Assembly: GCA_965119745.1 (NCBI GenBank) | Contig: OZ221973.1 | Location: 1,240,001 to 1,304,000 of the forward strand | Length of the DNA stretch: 64,000 nt | Reading direction: 5' to 3' | Source: CAJFUR01 sp904420575 | GTDB lineage: Bacteria; Actinomycetota; Coriobacteriia; Coriobacteriales; Eggerthellaceae | Shown here: positions 25,224 to 33,716 of the stretch, one piece after another | How the letters are laid out: each line of letters starts with the position of its first letter | How positions within the stretch are numbered: the stretch's first letter is position 1 | Notes under the pieces: generated by a model | Seen by the model: only the letters and a program-made list of their open reading frames with translations | What the model was told of the DNA's origin: nothing | Databases searched by the model: none | Program-made: the position numbers and the translations under genes

Positions 25224-26708
25224 ATGGCTCAGAACGGATCTGGCCAGAGCAACCAGCTCAAGCATGGCGCCATCGGCGGCATCGCGCTGGTGTTCCTGGT
25301 CATCGCGGCTGCCGCGCCCTTGGGTGCGTCCGCAACCAACACGCCGCTCATCTTCATGTTGGGCAACGGTCCTGCGGCAACGTTCGACTTTCTTATCATC
25401 GGTGCCTTGCTGCTGCTGTTCAGCGTGGGCTTCACGGCCATGTCCACCCACATCACCAATGCGGGCGCGTTCTACGCCTACATCTCCGTGGGCTTGGGCA
25501 AGAAGTTCGGCACGGGTGCCGGGTTCATTGCCGTGGCCGCTTACAACCTGCTGTCGGTGTATCTGGTGTCGGCCGGCGGCACGTTCGCCTCGTCCATCAT
25601 CGAGCAGGAGCTTGGCATAGCCATTCCGTGGTGGATCGTCTCGCTCATTCTGGCGGCCATCATCTTGGCGTTCTCGTACTTCGGCATCGAGGGCGGCACG
25701 AAGTTCCTCATGGTGTGCCTGGTGTGCGAAGTGGCCATTCTGGCAGTCGTGGACTTGTCCGTGTTCTTTGCCAACGGCCCCAGCGCCTATTCGCTTGACG
25801 TGTTCTCCGTCGACATGTTGTTCAACGGCGGCGTGCCGGGAGGCATAGGGTTGGGCGTGTGCTTTGCCTTCCTGTGCTTCATCGGCTTCGAGGCAACGGC
25901 CATCTTCGGCGAGGAAACCCGCAACCCCCGCAAGATCATCCCCCGTGCGACGTTCGCCGCCGTCATCATCATTGCCATCGTGTACTCCATGAGCGCGTGG
26001 AGCATCACGACCGCCTACGACGTCATGGGCATGGGCGTTGCCGAAGCGGCCGCCGCCGACCCGACCACCATGTACCGCAACGTCGCTGTTGCATACTGCG
26101 GCGACGTGGTGGGGCACATATTCAACTGGCTGCTGCTCATCTCCAACTTCGCATCGTGGATGGCGGCCCATGGCATGGCTTCGCGCTACCTGTATTCCTT
26201 CGCGCGCGCTGACCTGTTGCCAAAGGCCATGGAGCGCACCAACAAGGCGAAGTCCCCGTTCATCGCCTGCTGCGTGAACATGGTTCTGGGCCTGGGCATC
26301 TCGTTCATCATGGCCGCGTGCGGACTCGACCCCTATTCCCAGGTGGGCGCCATCTGCTCGTCCATTGCCATCGTGGGCATCATGGTCATGGAGCTTATCG
26401 TGTGCATCGCCATCATAGCGTACATGCGCAAGCACAATGCCGAACCCGGCTTCGGCCACAACGTGTTCCAAACCACCATCGCGCCGGTGCTCGCGTTCGT
26501 GGGCATGGGCTACATCCTGTATCTGGTGCTGAGCAACTTCAGCCTTCTGACGGGCTTCGAGAGCTTCGCCGTCAACCTGTTCATCGGCGGCCTCATGTTC
26601 ATCGTGGGCGTCATCGGCTACCTCGTGGCCGTCTTCAAGGATAAGAAGGGCGCCTTGGTGGATCCCGTGTCCATCGACGTGGAAGAGGAAGCGGCAAGCG
26701 AGGCCTGA
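25224..26708 (+). CDS. APC-superfamily amino acid permease
   Basis: The 494-residue protein has about twelve hydrophobic segments and the APC signature at the start of helix 1 (IGGIALVFLVIAAAAPLGAS), AGAFYAYIS in helix 3 and the IGFEATAIFGEETRNPRK motif between helices 6 and 7. These mark a cytoplasmic-membrane amino-acid or amine transporter with the LeuT fold. AAGGAGGAG is well placed before the ATG. A prolyl-iminopeptidase-like hydrolase follows 102 bp later, so the pair may take up and process an amino acid or peptide. The substrate cannot be told. Confidence 0.88.
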   Translation: MAQNGSGQSNQLKHGAIGGIALVFLVIAAAAPLGASATNTPLIFMLGNGPAATFDFLIIGALLLLFSVGFTAMSTHITNAGAFYAYISVGLGKKFGTGAGFIAVAAYNLLSVYLVSAGGTFASSIIEQELGIAIPWWIVSLILAAIILAFSYFGIEGGTKFLMVCLVCEVAILAVVDLSVFFANGPSAYSLDVFSVDMLFNGGVPGGIGLGVCFAFLCFIGFEATAIFGEETRNPRKIIPRATFAAVIIIAIVYSMSAWSITTAYDVMGMGVAEAAAADPTTMYRNVAVAYCGDVVGHIFNWLLLISNFASWMAAHGMASRYLYSFARADLLPKAMERTNKAKSPFIACCVNMVLGLGISFIMAACGLDPYSQVGAICSSIAIVGIMVMELIVCIAIIAYMRKHNAEPGFGHNVFQTTIAPVLAFVGMGYILYLVLSNFSLLTGFESFAVNLFIGGLMFIVGVIGYLVAVFKDKKGALVDPVSIDVEEEAASEA

Positions 26709-26763
26709 CGACGGGCCGAAGCGCTTGGCCCGGAAGCGTCCGGGCACTGCATGGGGAAGTGTG

Positions 26764-26783
26764 GCCCCGGCCTGCGCCGGGGC
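26764..26783 (+). repeat. Small GC hairpin between permease and hydrolase
   Basis: GCCCCGGC (26764-26771) pairs with GCCGGGGC (26776-26783) over a 4-base loop, 27 bp before the hydrolase start. It has no T run, so it probably sets relative transcript stability within an operon rather than stopping it. Confidence 0.4.
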
Positions 26784-26810
26784 CCGTGTTCACGAGAAAG
26801 GAGACCGGCT

Positions 26811-27722
26811 ATGGCCAAGGAGCTTGTCATCACGTCGCCCATCGAGGAAAGGTACGTGGACTACAACGGCCACAAGACTTACGTCAAGATCGTCGGCGAG
26901 CGCAAGGACAACGGCAAGAAGCCGCTGCTCGTGCTGCATGGCGGTCCCGGCGACTGCCACAACTATCTGCTTGACCTTGCCCGCCTTGCCGACGAGCACG
27001 ACCGCCAGGTCATCTTCTACGACCAGACGGGTTGCGGCAAGTCCATGCTCGAGGGTATGGGGGAGGACTTCTACACCTACGACTTGTGGGTGAACGAGTA
27101 CTACACCGTCATCGACGCGCTGGGTTTGGACGACTTCCACCTGTTCGGCAATTCGTGGGGCGGCATGCTGGGCATGCTGTGCATGATGAAGGATGACCGG
27201 GGCGTGAACTCCTTCGTCATCAATTCGTCCCCGGTGCTCATCCAGTCGTGGCTGGACGCTGCCAACCACCTGATCTCGTTCCTGCCGCTTGAAATGCAGA
27301 ATGCGTTGGCGGAAGCCGAGGCTACGGGCGACTACGAGAACATTCAGGCGAAAGCCGCCTATGACGAGTACTACAAGCGCCACGTGTGCGGCATGTACGA
27401 AAAGGACTACCCGCAGCATCTCATCGACTCGTTCACCGGGGTGGGCGAGTGCTACGAGATCATGCAGGGCGCTTCCGAGTTCGTGGTGACCGGCAAGATG
27501 CGCGACTGGGACATCCGCGAGGACGTGAAGAACATCAAAGTCCCGTGCATGGCCCTTTCCGGCACCGACGACGAAGGCTCGCCGTGGGTCATCAAGGAGG
27601 GGGTCGATCTGATCCCCGGCTGCGAATGGACGCTTATCCAAGGCGCCCCGCACATCTGCTCCATCACGCATCCCGAGGAAACCTGCGCGGCTGTGGAGGG
27701 ATTCATTTCCCGCTTCGAGTAA
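26811..27722 (+). CDS. Alpha/beta hydrolase, proline iminopeptidase family
   Basis: A 303-residue serine hydrolase. It has the oxyanion motif HGGPGDCHNY near residue 44, DQTGCGKS near 67, and the nucleophile elbow GNSWGGMLG near residue 109. The Asp (SGTDDEG) and His (GAPHICSI) of the triad are near residues 247 and 284. HGGPG plus DQ-x-GCG-S is typical of proline iminopeptidases and related amino-amidases, which release N-terminal proline or cleave small amides. No signal peptide, so cytoplasmic. AAAGGAGA precedes the ATG. The permease upstream suggests linked uptake and cleavage. Confidence 0.85.
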   Translation: MAKELVITSPIEERYVDYNGHKTYVKIVGERKDNGKKPLLVLHGGPGDCHNYLLDLARLADEHDRQVIFYDQTGCGKSMLEGMGEDFYTYDLWVNEYYTVIDALGLDDFHLFGNSWGGMLGMLCMMKDDRGVNSFVINSSPVLIQSWLDAANHLISFLPLEMQNALAEAEATGDYENIQAKAAYDEYYKRHVCGMYEKDYPQHLIDSFTGVGECYEIMQGASEFVVTGKMRDWDIREDVKNIKVPCMALSGTDDEGSPWVIKEGVDLIPGCEWTLIQGAPHICSITHPEETCAAVEGFISRFE

Positions 27723-27763
27723 GGACAGTAGCGCAGCAACGGGTTTGCAACCGTTCGATACGT

Positions 27764-27821
27764 CGCCGCGTCTTGGCTTGCCGTCCGCATAGGACGGCTC
27801 CCAGGCGCGGCGCTTTTTTTG
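27764..27821 (+). terminator. Rho-independent terminator after the hydrolase
   Basis: A long stem (CGCCGCG and GCCGTCC on the left, AGGACGGC and GCGCGGCG on the right, 27764-27814) is followed directly by seven T (27815-27821). It closes the permease-hydrolase unit. Confidence 0.8.
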
Positions 27822-27958
27822 TTGCGCGTGCGGCCGTTTTCCGGTCGACGCGGCGCAAGGTCTGGTCTGACTGCGTAATTTGCCGGTTGGGCATGTGGGC
27901 GGCGGGTGGCGATGGTAGACTGGATGGCATTCCCCGAACGTTATGGAAAGGAACAGTG

Positions 27959-29314
27959 GTGGCATTACCTGCAGCCGACTTGAACAAGCAGCCCGACAAC
28001 CGCACGACCATGGACCTGGGCGCCGTGTTGCCCCGCACGGCCGAGGTGCGCGACGACCATCTGTTCGTCGGCGGCGTCGACATGGTGGAGCTGGCGCGCG
28101 AACAGGGCACGGCGCTCTACGTCATGGACGAGCAGGATATGCGCACGCGCATGGAAACCTACCTGCATGCCTTCCGCAGCCGCTATGCGAACGCGGACAT
28201 CGTGTATGCCAGCAAGGCGTTCCTCAACAAGGAGGCCGTGCGCATCGTGGCGGACGAGGGGCTGTGCCTGGACGTGTCGGGCGGGGGCGAGCTGGCGCTG
28301 GCGCTGGCAACCGGTTTCCCTGCCGAGCGCATCTTCATGCACGGCAACAACAAGACCCCCCGCGAGCTGCGCGAGGCCATTTCGGCGGGCGTGGGCCGCA
28401 TCGTCATCGACAGCCGCATCGAACTGCGGCGCATCTCCCAGATAGCGGGCGAACTGGGCGTCGAGCAGGCCATCTACCTGCGCATCACGCCGGGCGTGGA
28501 GGCCGACACGCACCAGTACATCCGCACGGGCTGCGAGGACTCGAAGTTCGGCTTCACCATGCGCGAGGACTTCGCCTTCCGGTGCGTGAAGGACGTGCTC
28601 GCCACGCCGAACGTGCGGCTGGCGGGGCTGCACTGCCACATCGGCTCGCAGATATTCGCGCTGCATTCGTATCCCGAGGCCGTCGAGGTCATGGTGGGCC
28701 TCATGGCGCGCATCGAGCAGGAATACGGCATCCGCATCGGGGAGCTCGACGTGGGCGGCGGCCTGGGCGTGGCATACACGGCCGACGACCGGCCGGCCAG
28801 CATCGACCAGTTCGCCGAAACGGTGACCTCCGCGGTGCATGAGGCCTGCACGCGCCATGGCGTGGCGGAACCGCGCCTGCTTGCCGAGCCGGGCCGCAGC
28901 CTGGTGGCGAACGCGGGCGTCACGCTGTACACGGTGGGCATCATCAAGACGCTGCCGAACATCCGCAAATACGTGGCGGTGGACGGCGGCATGTCCGACA
29001 ACGTCCGCACGGCGCTGTACCATGCCGACTACGAGCCGGTGGTGGCCAACAAGGCAGGCCAACCGCGCACGGAGATCGTCACCATTGCAGGCAAGCACTG
29101 CGAAAGCGGCGACGCCGTAGTCATCGACATGCCGCTGCAGCACGTGGACGTGGGCGACATCGTGGCCGTGTTCGGCACGGGCGCGTACAACCACACCATG
29201 GCGAGCAACTACAACGGTCAGCCGCGCCCGGCCATCGTGTTCGTGAAGGACGGCAAGGCCCGCGTGACCACGAGAAGAGAAACGTACGACGATTTGATGT
29301 CACGGGATATATAG
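27959..29314 (+). CDS. lysA: Diaminopimelate decarboxylase
   Basis: The 451-residue PLP enzyme makes lysine from meso-diaminopimelate. It has the PLP lysine in VYASKAF (K86), the glycine loop SGGGELA near 103, HGNNKTPRE near 124, HCHIGSQ, GGGLG and the C-terminal EPGRSLVANAG and CESGD motifs with the active-site Cys. GTG at 27959 is chosen because AAAGGA lies six bases before it; an adjacent GTG and a later ATG at 28010 are alternatives. It precedes hom, so aspartate-family synthesis is clustered. Its stop codon's last base is the first base of a hairpin repeat. Confidence 0.93.
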   Translation: MALPAADLNKQPDNRTTMDLGAVLPRTAEVRDDHLFVGGVDMVELAREQGTALYVMDEQDMRTRMETYLHAFRSRYANADIVYASKAFLNKEAVRIVADEGLCLDVSGGGELALALATGFPAERIFMHGNNKTPRELREAISAGVGRIVIDSRIELRRISQIAGELGVEQAIYLRITPGVEADTHQYIRTGCEDSKFGFTMREDFAFRCVKDVLATPNVRLAGLHCHIGSQIFALHSYPEAVEVMVGLMARIEQEYGIRIGELDVGGGLGVAYTADDRPASIDQFAETVTSAVHEACTRHGVAEPRLLAEPGRSLVANAGVTLYTVGIIKTLPNIRKYVAVDGGMSDNVRTALYHADYEPVVANKAGQPRTEIVTIAGKHCESGDAVVIDMPLQHVDVGDIVAVFGTGAYNHTMASNYNGQPRPAIVFVKDGKARVTTRRETYDDLMSRDI

Positions 29315-29473
29315 TTCCGCCGTTCTGCCGAACGGCGGAACGGCTCGACGCTGCGAAGCGCCGATGCACCCGATTCGCCTCTTTTTCGCTTGCCCTCACG
29401 TGCGAAGCACGCTCGGCTGCGAAACGGGGCGATCTCGGGCACCTCGACGCTTCTCGCTGACTGACTTGGACCT
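29314..29473 (+). repeat. Intergenic copy of the hairpin-headed repeat
   Basis: It begins with a 12-bp stem (GTTCCGCCGTTC against GAACGGCGGAAC, 29314-29341, four-base loop), has CGATCTCGGGCACC at 29430-29443 and ends near GGACCTAC at 29473. This is the same plan and length as the copy inside purL at 18107-18269. It fills nearly all the space between lysA and hom. It could end or regulate transcription, or simply be a small mobile element. Confidence 0.75.
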
Positions 29474-29488
29474 ACGAGATGAGGAGAC

Positions 29489-30778
29489 ATGAACATGACG
29501 GTTAAACTGGGGCTCGTCGGCACGGGAACGGTGGGCGGCGGCTGCATCGAGATATTGAAGAACCACCGTGAGGACTTCAAGCGCCACTACGGCATCGACG
29601 TGGAGCTGGTGCGCGTGTGCTCGCGCAACCCGGAGCAGGCCATCGAGCACGGCGTGGAAGACCTGTTCACGCAGGACTACACCGACATCGTGAACGATCC
29701 CGGCATCGACATCGTGATCGAGCTCATCGGCGGCACCACGGTGGCACGCAACGTGGTCCTCGAGGCACTCGCCGCGGGCAAGAATGTGGTCACGGCCAAC
29801 AAGGCGCTCATGGCCACCCATGGCAAGGAGGTCATGGAGGCGGCCGAGCGCGCAGGCAAGGAGATTGCGTTCGAAGCCAGCGTCGGCGGTGGCATCCCCA
29901 TCATCGACCCGCTCAAGCACTCGCTCATTGCCAACGAGGTCTCTTCGGTCATGGGCATCGTGAACGGCACGACGAACTACATGCTCACCCGCATGGTGGA
30001 ACAGGGCCTGAGCTACGACGACGCGCTCAAGGAAGCCCAGGCCAAGGGCTTCGCCGAGGCCGATCCCACGGCCGACGTGGACGGCTTCGACGCTGCCGCG
30101 AAGATCGCCATCCTCGCGTCCATCGCGTTCAACTCCCGCGTGACCATCGACGACGTGCATACCGAAGGCATCCGCAACGTCACGACGATGGACCTGGACG
30201 CCGCGCGCGACATGGGCTACTGCGTGAAGCTCCTGGCCATAGCGCACCGCACGCCGGAAGGCGTGGACGTGCGCGTGCATCCCACCATGCTGCCCACCAC
30301 CCATCAGCTGGCCACGGTGAACGGCGTGTACAACGCCATCTACGTGACGGGCGACGCCGTGGGCGAGACCATGTTCTTCGGCGAAGGGGCCGGGTCGGGC
30401 CCGGCGGCCAGCGCCGTCATGGGCGACGTGCTGGAAGTGGCGCGCCACGTGCAGCAGGGCGTGGGGCCCCTCGTGGGCTGCACCTGCACCGACCAGCTGC
30501 CGCTCGTCCCCATGGACGACCTCAAGACCAAGTACTACATCCGCTTCAAGGTGGCCGACCGCTCCGGCGTGCTGGCCGCCATGGCCGGCGTGTTCGCGAA
30601 GCACAACGTGAGCGTGTACTCGGTCGTGCAGCGCGGCAAGAAGGAAGGCGGCCTGGTGGATCTGGCGTACGTCACGCACACGGCGCGCGAGAAGAGCGTC
30701 CGTGCCGTGCTGGAAGAGATCGCCGAGCTGGACGACGTGCTGCGCGACGAGCCTTCGCTCATCCGCGTGGAGGACTAA
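29489..30778 (+). CDS. hom: Homoserine dehydrogenase with ACT domain
   Basis: The 429-residue enzyme reduces aspartate semialdehyde to homoserine, the branch point to threonine and methionine. The Rossmann motif GLVGTGTVGGG is at residues 7-17, the family block ANKALMATHG near 110 and GIVNGTTNYMLT near 155, followed by GFAEADPTADVDG. The last 80 residues form an ACT domain (FKVADRSGVLAAMAGVFAKHNVSV) for feedback control. GAGGAG precedes the ATG; a second ATG six bases on is equally spaced. metA and metY in this window use its product. Confidence 0.95.
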   Translation: MNMTVKLGLVGTGTVGGGCIEILKNHREDFKRHYGIDVELVRVCSRNPEQAIEHGVEDLFTQDYTDIVNDPGIDIVIELIGGTTVARNVVLEALAAGKNVVTANKALMATHGKEVMEAAERAGKEIAFEASVGGGIPIIDPLKHSLIANEVSSVMGIVNGTTNYMLTRMVEQGLSYDDALKEAQAKGFAEADPTADVDGFDAAAKIAILASIAFNSRVTIDDVHTEGIRNVTTMDLDAARDMGYCVKLLAIAHRTPEGVDVRVHPTMLPTTHQLATVNGVYNAIYVTGDAVGETMFFGEGAGSGPAASAVMGDVLEVARHVQQGVGPLVGCTCTDQLPLVPMDDLKTKYYIRFKVADRSGVLAAMAGVFAKHNVSVYSVVQRGKKEGGLVDLAYVTHTAREKSVRAVLEEIAELDDVLRDEPSLIRVED

Positions 30779-30785
30779 CGAACCG

Positions 30786-31463
30786 ATGGCTGCGGCACAA
30801 GGCGTCATCTTCGACTGCGACGGCACGCTGCTGGACACCATGCATACATGGCGCGACGTGGAGGACGAGCTGGCGCGCCGGGCAGGCGGCGTGCTCACCA
30901 AGCGCGACACCGACAAGCTGACGACGCTCACCATTCCCGAGGCGGGGGAGTACCTGCACGAACTGTTCGGCCTGGGCGAAGACGGCCCACACGTGGTGCG
31001 CATGATAGACGAGCTCATGCTGGAACACTACCGCACGCAGGCGCACGAGCGCCCGGGCGCGCTGGCGTTCGTGCAGGGCCTGGCGGAACGGGGCGTGGCC
31101 ATGAGCGTGGCCTCTTCCGGCCCGCAGGCCTACCTGCAGGCCGGGTTGGAGCATGCGGGCTTCATGCCGTACTTGCAGGCGGTCGTGTCGGTGAACGACG
31201 TGGGGGCGTCCAAGCGCGAGCCGGCGGTCTACCACCGCGCACGCGCGCTTATGGGCACGCCGCTTGCGGCTACCTGGGGGTTCGAGGACTCGTCGTATGC
31301 GCTGCGCACCTTGCGTGCTGCCGGCTACCGCTCCGTGGGCGTGTACGACTGCGACCTCGCGGGGACGTTCGACGACCTGCAGGCCACTGCCGACATCGCC
31401 GTGCGCGGCTTCGACGAGCTGACCGCCGAGGATTTCCTGGCGAAAACGCAGCTGATCGCCTGA
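30786..31463 (+). CDS. HAD-superfamily phosphatase
   Basis: The 225-residue protein has the HAD motif I FDCDGTLLDT (nucleophile Asp near residue 10), a helical cap, motif II VASSG and motif IV GFEDSSYAL. This is the beta-phosphoglucomutase/phosphoglycolate phosphatase-like subgroup. It starts 8 bp after hom, so it is very likely translated from the same message, but whether it acts in threonine synthesis (for example as a phosphoserine-type phosphatase) or on a metabolite by-product is unknown. Confidence 0.85.
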   Translation: MAAAQGVIFDCDGTLLDTMHTWRDVEDELARRAGGVLTKRDTDKLTTLTIPEAGEYLHELFGLGEDGPHVVRMIDELMLEHYRTQAHERPGALAFVQGLAERGVAMSVASSGPQAYLQAGLEHAGFMPYLQAVVSVNDVGASKREPAVYHRARALMGTPLAATWGFEDSSYALRTLRAAGYRSVGVYDCDLAGTFDDLQATADIAVRGFDELTAEDFLAKTQLIA

Positions 31464-31657
31464 CGGAGCGTGTGGATGCGCGTCGGTCGGATGGCTCGCC
31501 GCCTGACGAGGAGCACCTGGCGACGCTGGCTGGACGGTTCGCAGCCACCTAAACGGTTTTCGCGGATAGCGGTTGGTGCGGTCCTGCTTCCATGGTATCC
31601 TATCGCCTGAGCGCCTCGCGTTCTGGAATGCCATGGGGCACTGAAGAGGAGATCTGA

Positions 31658-32902
31658 ATGAGCGACCAGCGTGTCGAAGCGACCCAATCGGACGACGAAG
31701 CACCTATTTTGCAAGGCGACGAGGCGCCTATCGACAGGCAGAAGCTTCCCGTCTTGGTGAAGCTGTTCGGCATCCTGTGCCTTTTGGGTGGCGTCGCGAC
31801 GCTGCCCATGGTGGCGCTTGTCGCCTTCGTCATCGTCAGTCTGTTCCAAGAAGGGGCGTTCAACGACGAGGCCATGACCACCACCATTATCACGTTCGTG
31901 ATGGTGGGAGTGCTGGTGCTGCTGGCGGTGTTGTTCGTCGTCTTCGGCGTGCGCCTCCTGCGCAACAAGCGGCGCCATGCCGCGCAGACGGCCGAAGTGC
32001 TCATCGCCCTGGCCGTCGCCGGCATCATCTGCGACATGATGCTGTTCGGCATCAACCCCGACCTCATCTTCTTCGCCGTCATCATGGTGCTGCTCATCGC
32101 CCTGTCGGGCTACATCGACCCGTCGCTTTCCGAAGAGCGCGAGCTGCAGCGGCTTCTGCGCGACATGGAGACGCGCGAGCAGGTTGAGGAAGGCACGCTC
32201 GGCCGCGACGAGACGGGCAAGGGCTACATCACCCTGAACTTCTTCAACATCTTCTGGATCTTCGTCGTGTGCTGCGTGCTGGGGCTCGTCATCGAGACGG
32301 TGTACCATTTCGTCGTCGTGGAACCGGGGCACTACCAGGACCGCGCCGGCATGCTATTCGGGCCGTTCTCGCCCATCTACGGATTCGGGGCCGTGCTCAT
32401 GACCATGGCGCTCAACCGTTTCCACGACAAGCCCGTCATCCTCATCTTCCTGATCAGCGCCGTGATCGGCGGCGCGTTCGAGTACCTGACCAGCTGGTTC
32501 ATGGAATTCGCGTTCGGCGCCGTGGCGTGGGACTACTCGGGCACGTTCCTTTCCATCGACGGCCGCACGAACGGCATGTTCATGGCCATGTGGGGCCTGC
32601 TCGGCGTCGTGTGGATCAAGCTTTTGCTGCCCTGGATGTTGAAGCTGGTGAACCTCATTCCCTGGAAGCTGCGCTACACCATCACGTCGGTCTGCGCCGT
32701 GCTCATGATCGTCGACGGCGTCATGACGCTGCAGTCGCTCGACTGCTGGTACGAGCGCCTGTCGGGAAGCACGGCGGACACGCCCATCGAGACGTTCTAC
32801 GCCGATCATTTCGACGACGACTACATGGCCGAGCGCTTCCAGAGCATGACCATCAATCCCGACAACGCGACCCGCGCCAACAAGCAAGTGGAAGCAGGCT
32901 GA
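31658..32902 (+). CDS. CmpB-type putative ABC transporter permease (PF06541-like)
   Basis: A 414-residue membrane protein. The first 150 residues hold an N-terminal acidic stretch and about four hydrophobic segments; residues 195-360 match the ABC_trans_CmpB family, with GLVIETVYHFVVV, FGPFSPIYGFGAVL and SWFMEFAFGAVAWDYS. Despite its name this family has no proven transport function. GAAGAGGAG precedes the ATG. No ATP-binding partner is nearby. Confidence 0.75.
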   Translation: MSDQRVEATQSDDEAPILQGDEAPIDRQKLPVLVKLFGILCLLGGVATLPMVALVAFVIVSLFQEGAFNDEAMTTTIITFVMVGVLVLLAVLFVVFGVRLLRNKRRHAAQTAEVLIALAVAGIICDMMLFGINPDLIFFAVIMVLLIALSGYIDPSLSEERELQRLLRDMETREQVEEGTLGRDETGKGYITLNFFNIFWIFVVCCVLGLVIETVYHFVVVEPGHYQDRAGMLFGPFSPIYGFGAVLMTMALNRFHDKPVILIFLISAVIGGAFEYLTSWFMEFAFGAVAWDYSGTFLSIDGRTNGMFMAMWGLLGVVWIKLLLPWMLKLVNLIPWKLRYTITSVCAVLMIVDGVMTLQSLDCWYERLSGSTADTPIETFYADHFDDDYMAERFQSMTINPDNATRANKQVEAG

Positions 32903-32958
32903 GAGAAAACGGATTGGGAGGAGGCTGCGCGTCCGTAGGCGCCCCTTGTGCAGCCTGC

Positions 32959-33351
32959 TTACAGCTGTGCCTGGATCCAGGCGACCAGTTCGTCGTATTC
33001 CATGCTGCCATCGGCCACGGCGATGATGGTGTCGTACAGTTCCGTGTTGCGCGGCTTGAACCGGAAACCATTGCCGCGGAGGAACGTCAGCATGAGGGCG
33101 GTCCCTGTGCGCTTGTTGCCGTCTGCGAACGGATGGTTCTTGATGATGCCAAAGGCATAGCGTGCTGCTTTTTCGGGTATGGTCGGGTACAGGTTCTGCT
33201 CTGCAAACGAGGCGAATGGTTGGGCGAGCGCCGAATCGAGCAGGCCTTCGTCTCGGATGCCAGGGAGTCCGCCAAAGCGACGCAGCTGGTCTTCGTGGAT
33301 GGCCAGGACAATTTCGTGGGGAATGGGCACGCCCTCGCTCTTGGCGCTCAT
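32959..33351 (-). CDS. doc: Doc-type toxin (Fic fold)
   Basis: The 130-residue protein has the Fic/Doc active-site motif HPFADGNKRTG near residue 72 and the AIHEDQLRRFGG-GIRDEGLLDSAL start typical of the death-on-curing family. Doc phosphorylates EF-Tu and halts translation. Its start overlaps the last four bases of the antitoxin gene upstream (33348-33351), giving translational coupling. The gene order antitoxin then toxin and the sizes are standard for Phd/Doc. Confidence 0.9.
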   Translation of the reverse strand: MSAKSEGVPIPHEIVLAIHEDQLRRFGGLPGIRDEGLLDSALAQPFASFAEQNLYPTIPEKAARYAFGIIKNHPFADGNKRTGTALMLTFLRGNGFRFKPRNTELYDTIIAVADGSMEYDELVAWIQAQL

Positions 33352-33575
33352 TTTGAAAGAGCCTCGAACAAATCGCGGTATTCTTCGACTGCTTCTTGGT
33401 ATGCTTCTAGATACATGGTTCCATTTTCGTCTTCGGAGTGAGGGTCGATGGGGACTATTTTGACGTAGGGCTTGCTGCCCTTTATGACCGTCACTTCGAT
33501 GTTGTCCTCATGCACGCGCTTTGCGATACTCGGAAATTGCGCGCGGGCTTCCGATGCCTTGACCGTGAGAGGCAT
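33348..33575 (-). CDS. Phd/YefM-type antitoxin
   Basis: A 75-residue protein with the Phd-like DNA-binding start LTVKASEARAQFPSIAKRV and a segment IEVTVIKGSKPYVKIVPI, followed by an acidic C-terminal helix that should bind the toxin. It lies before doc with a 4-bp overlap. AGGAGG precedes the ATG. It probably represses its own promoter in the AT-rich sequence at 33576-33656. Confidence 0.85.
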   Translation of the reverse strand: MPLTVKASEARAQFPSIAKRVHEDNIEVTVIKGSKPYVKIVPIDPHSEDENGTMYLEAYQEAVEEYRDLFEALSK

Positions 33576-33657
33576 GACGATCCTCCTTTCTCATTCTCGA
33601 ATTTCATCTATTGTACCAAATTTCAGCATAAAAATCAGCTTAAAATTGCGCTGTTTT

Positions 33658-33693
33658 AAAAAAAAGGATGCCCCGACTTGACAGAGCCGGGGC
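33658..33693 (-). terminator. Rho-independent terminator of metA
   Basis: GCCCCGAC (33670-33677) pairs with GCCGGGGC (33686-33693); read on the minus strand the stem is followed by CATCC and eight T (33658-33665). It lies 24 bp past the metA stop. Confidence 0.8.
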
Positions 33694-33716
33694 TTGCGTT
33701 CGCGTGGCTGGCGTGG

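Noticed and set aside
29314..29488. T-box or other leader riboswitch before hom
   Set aside because: The conserved T-box antiterminator bulge is not found, there is no terminator T run, and the same block is a coding repeat inside purL.
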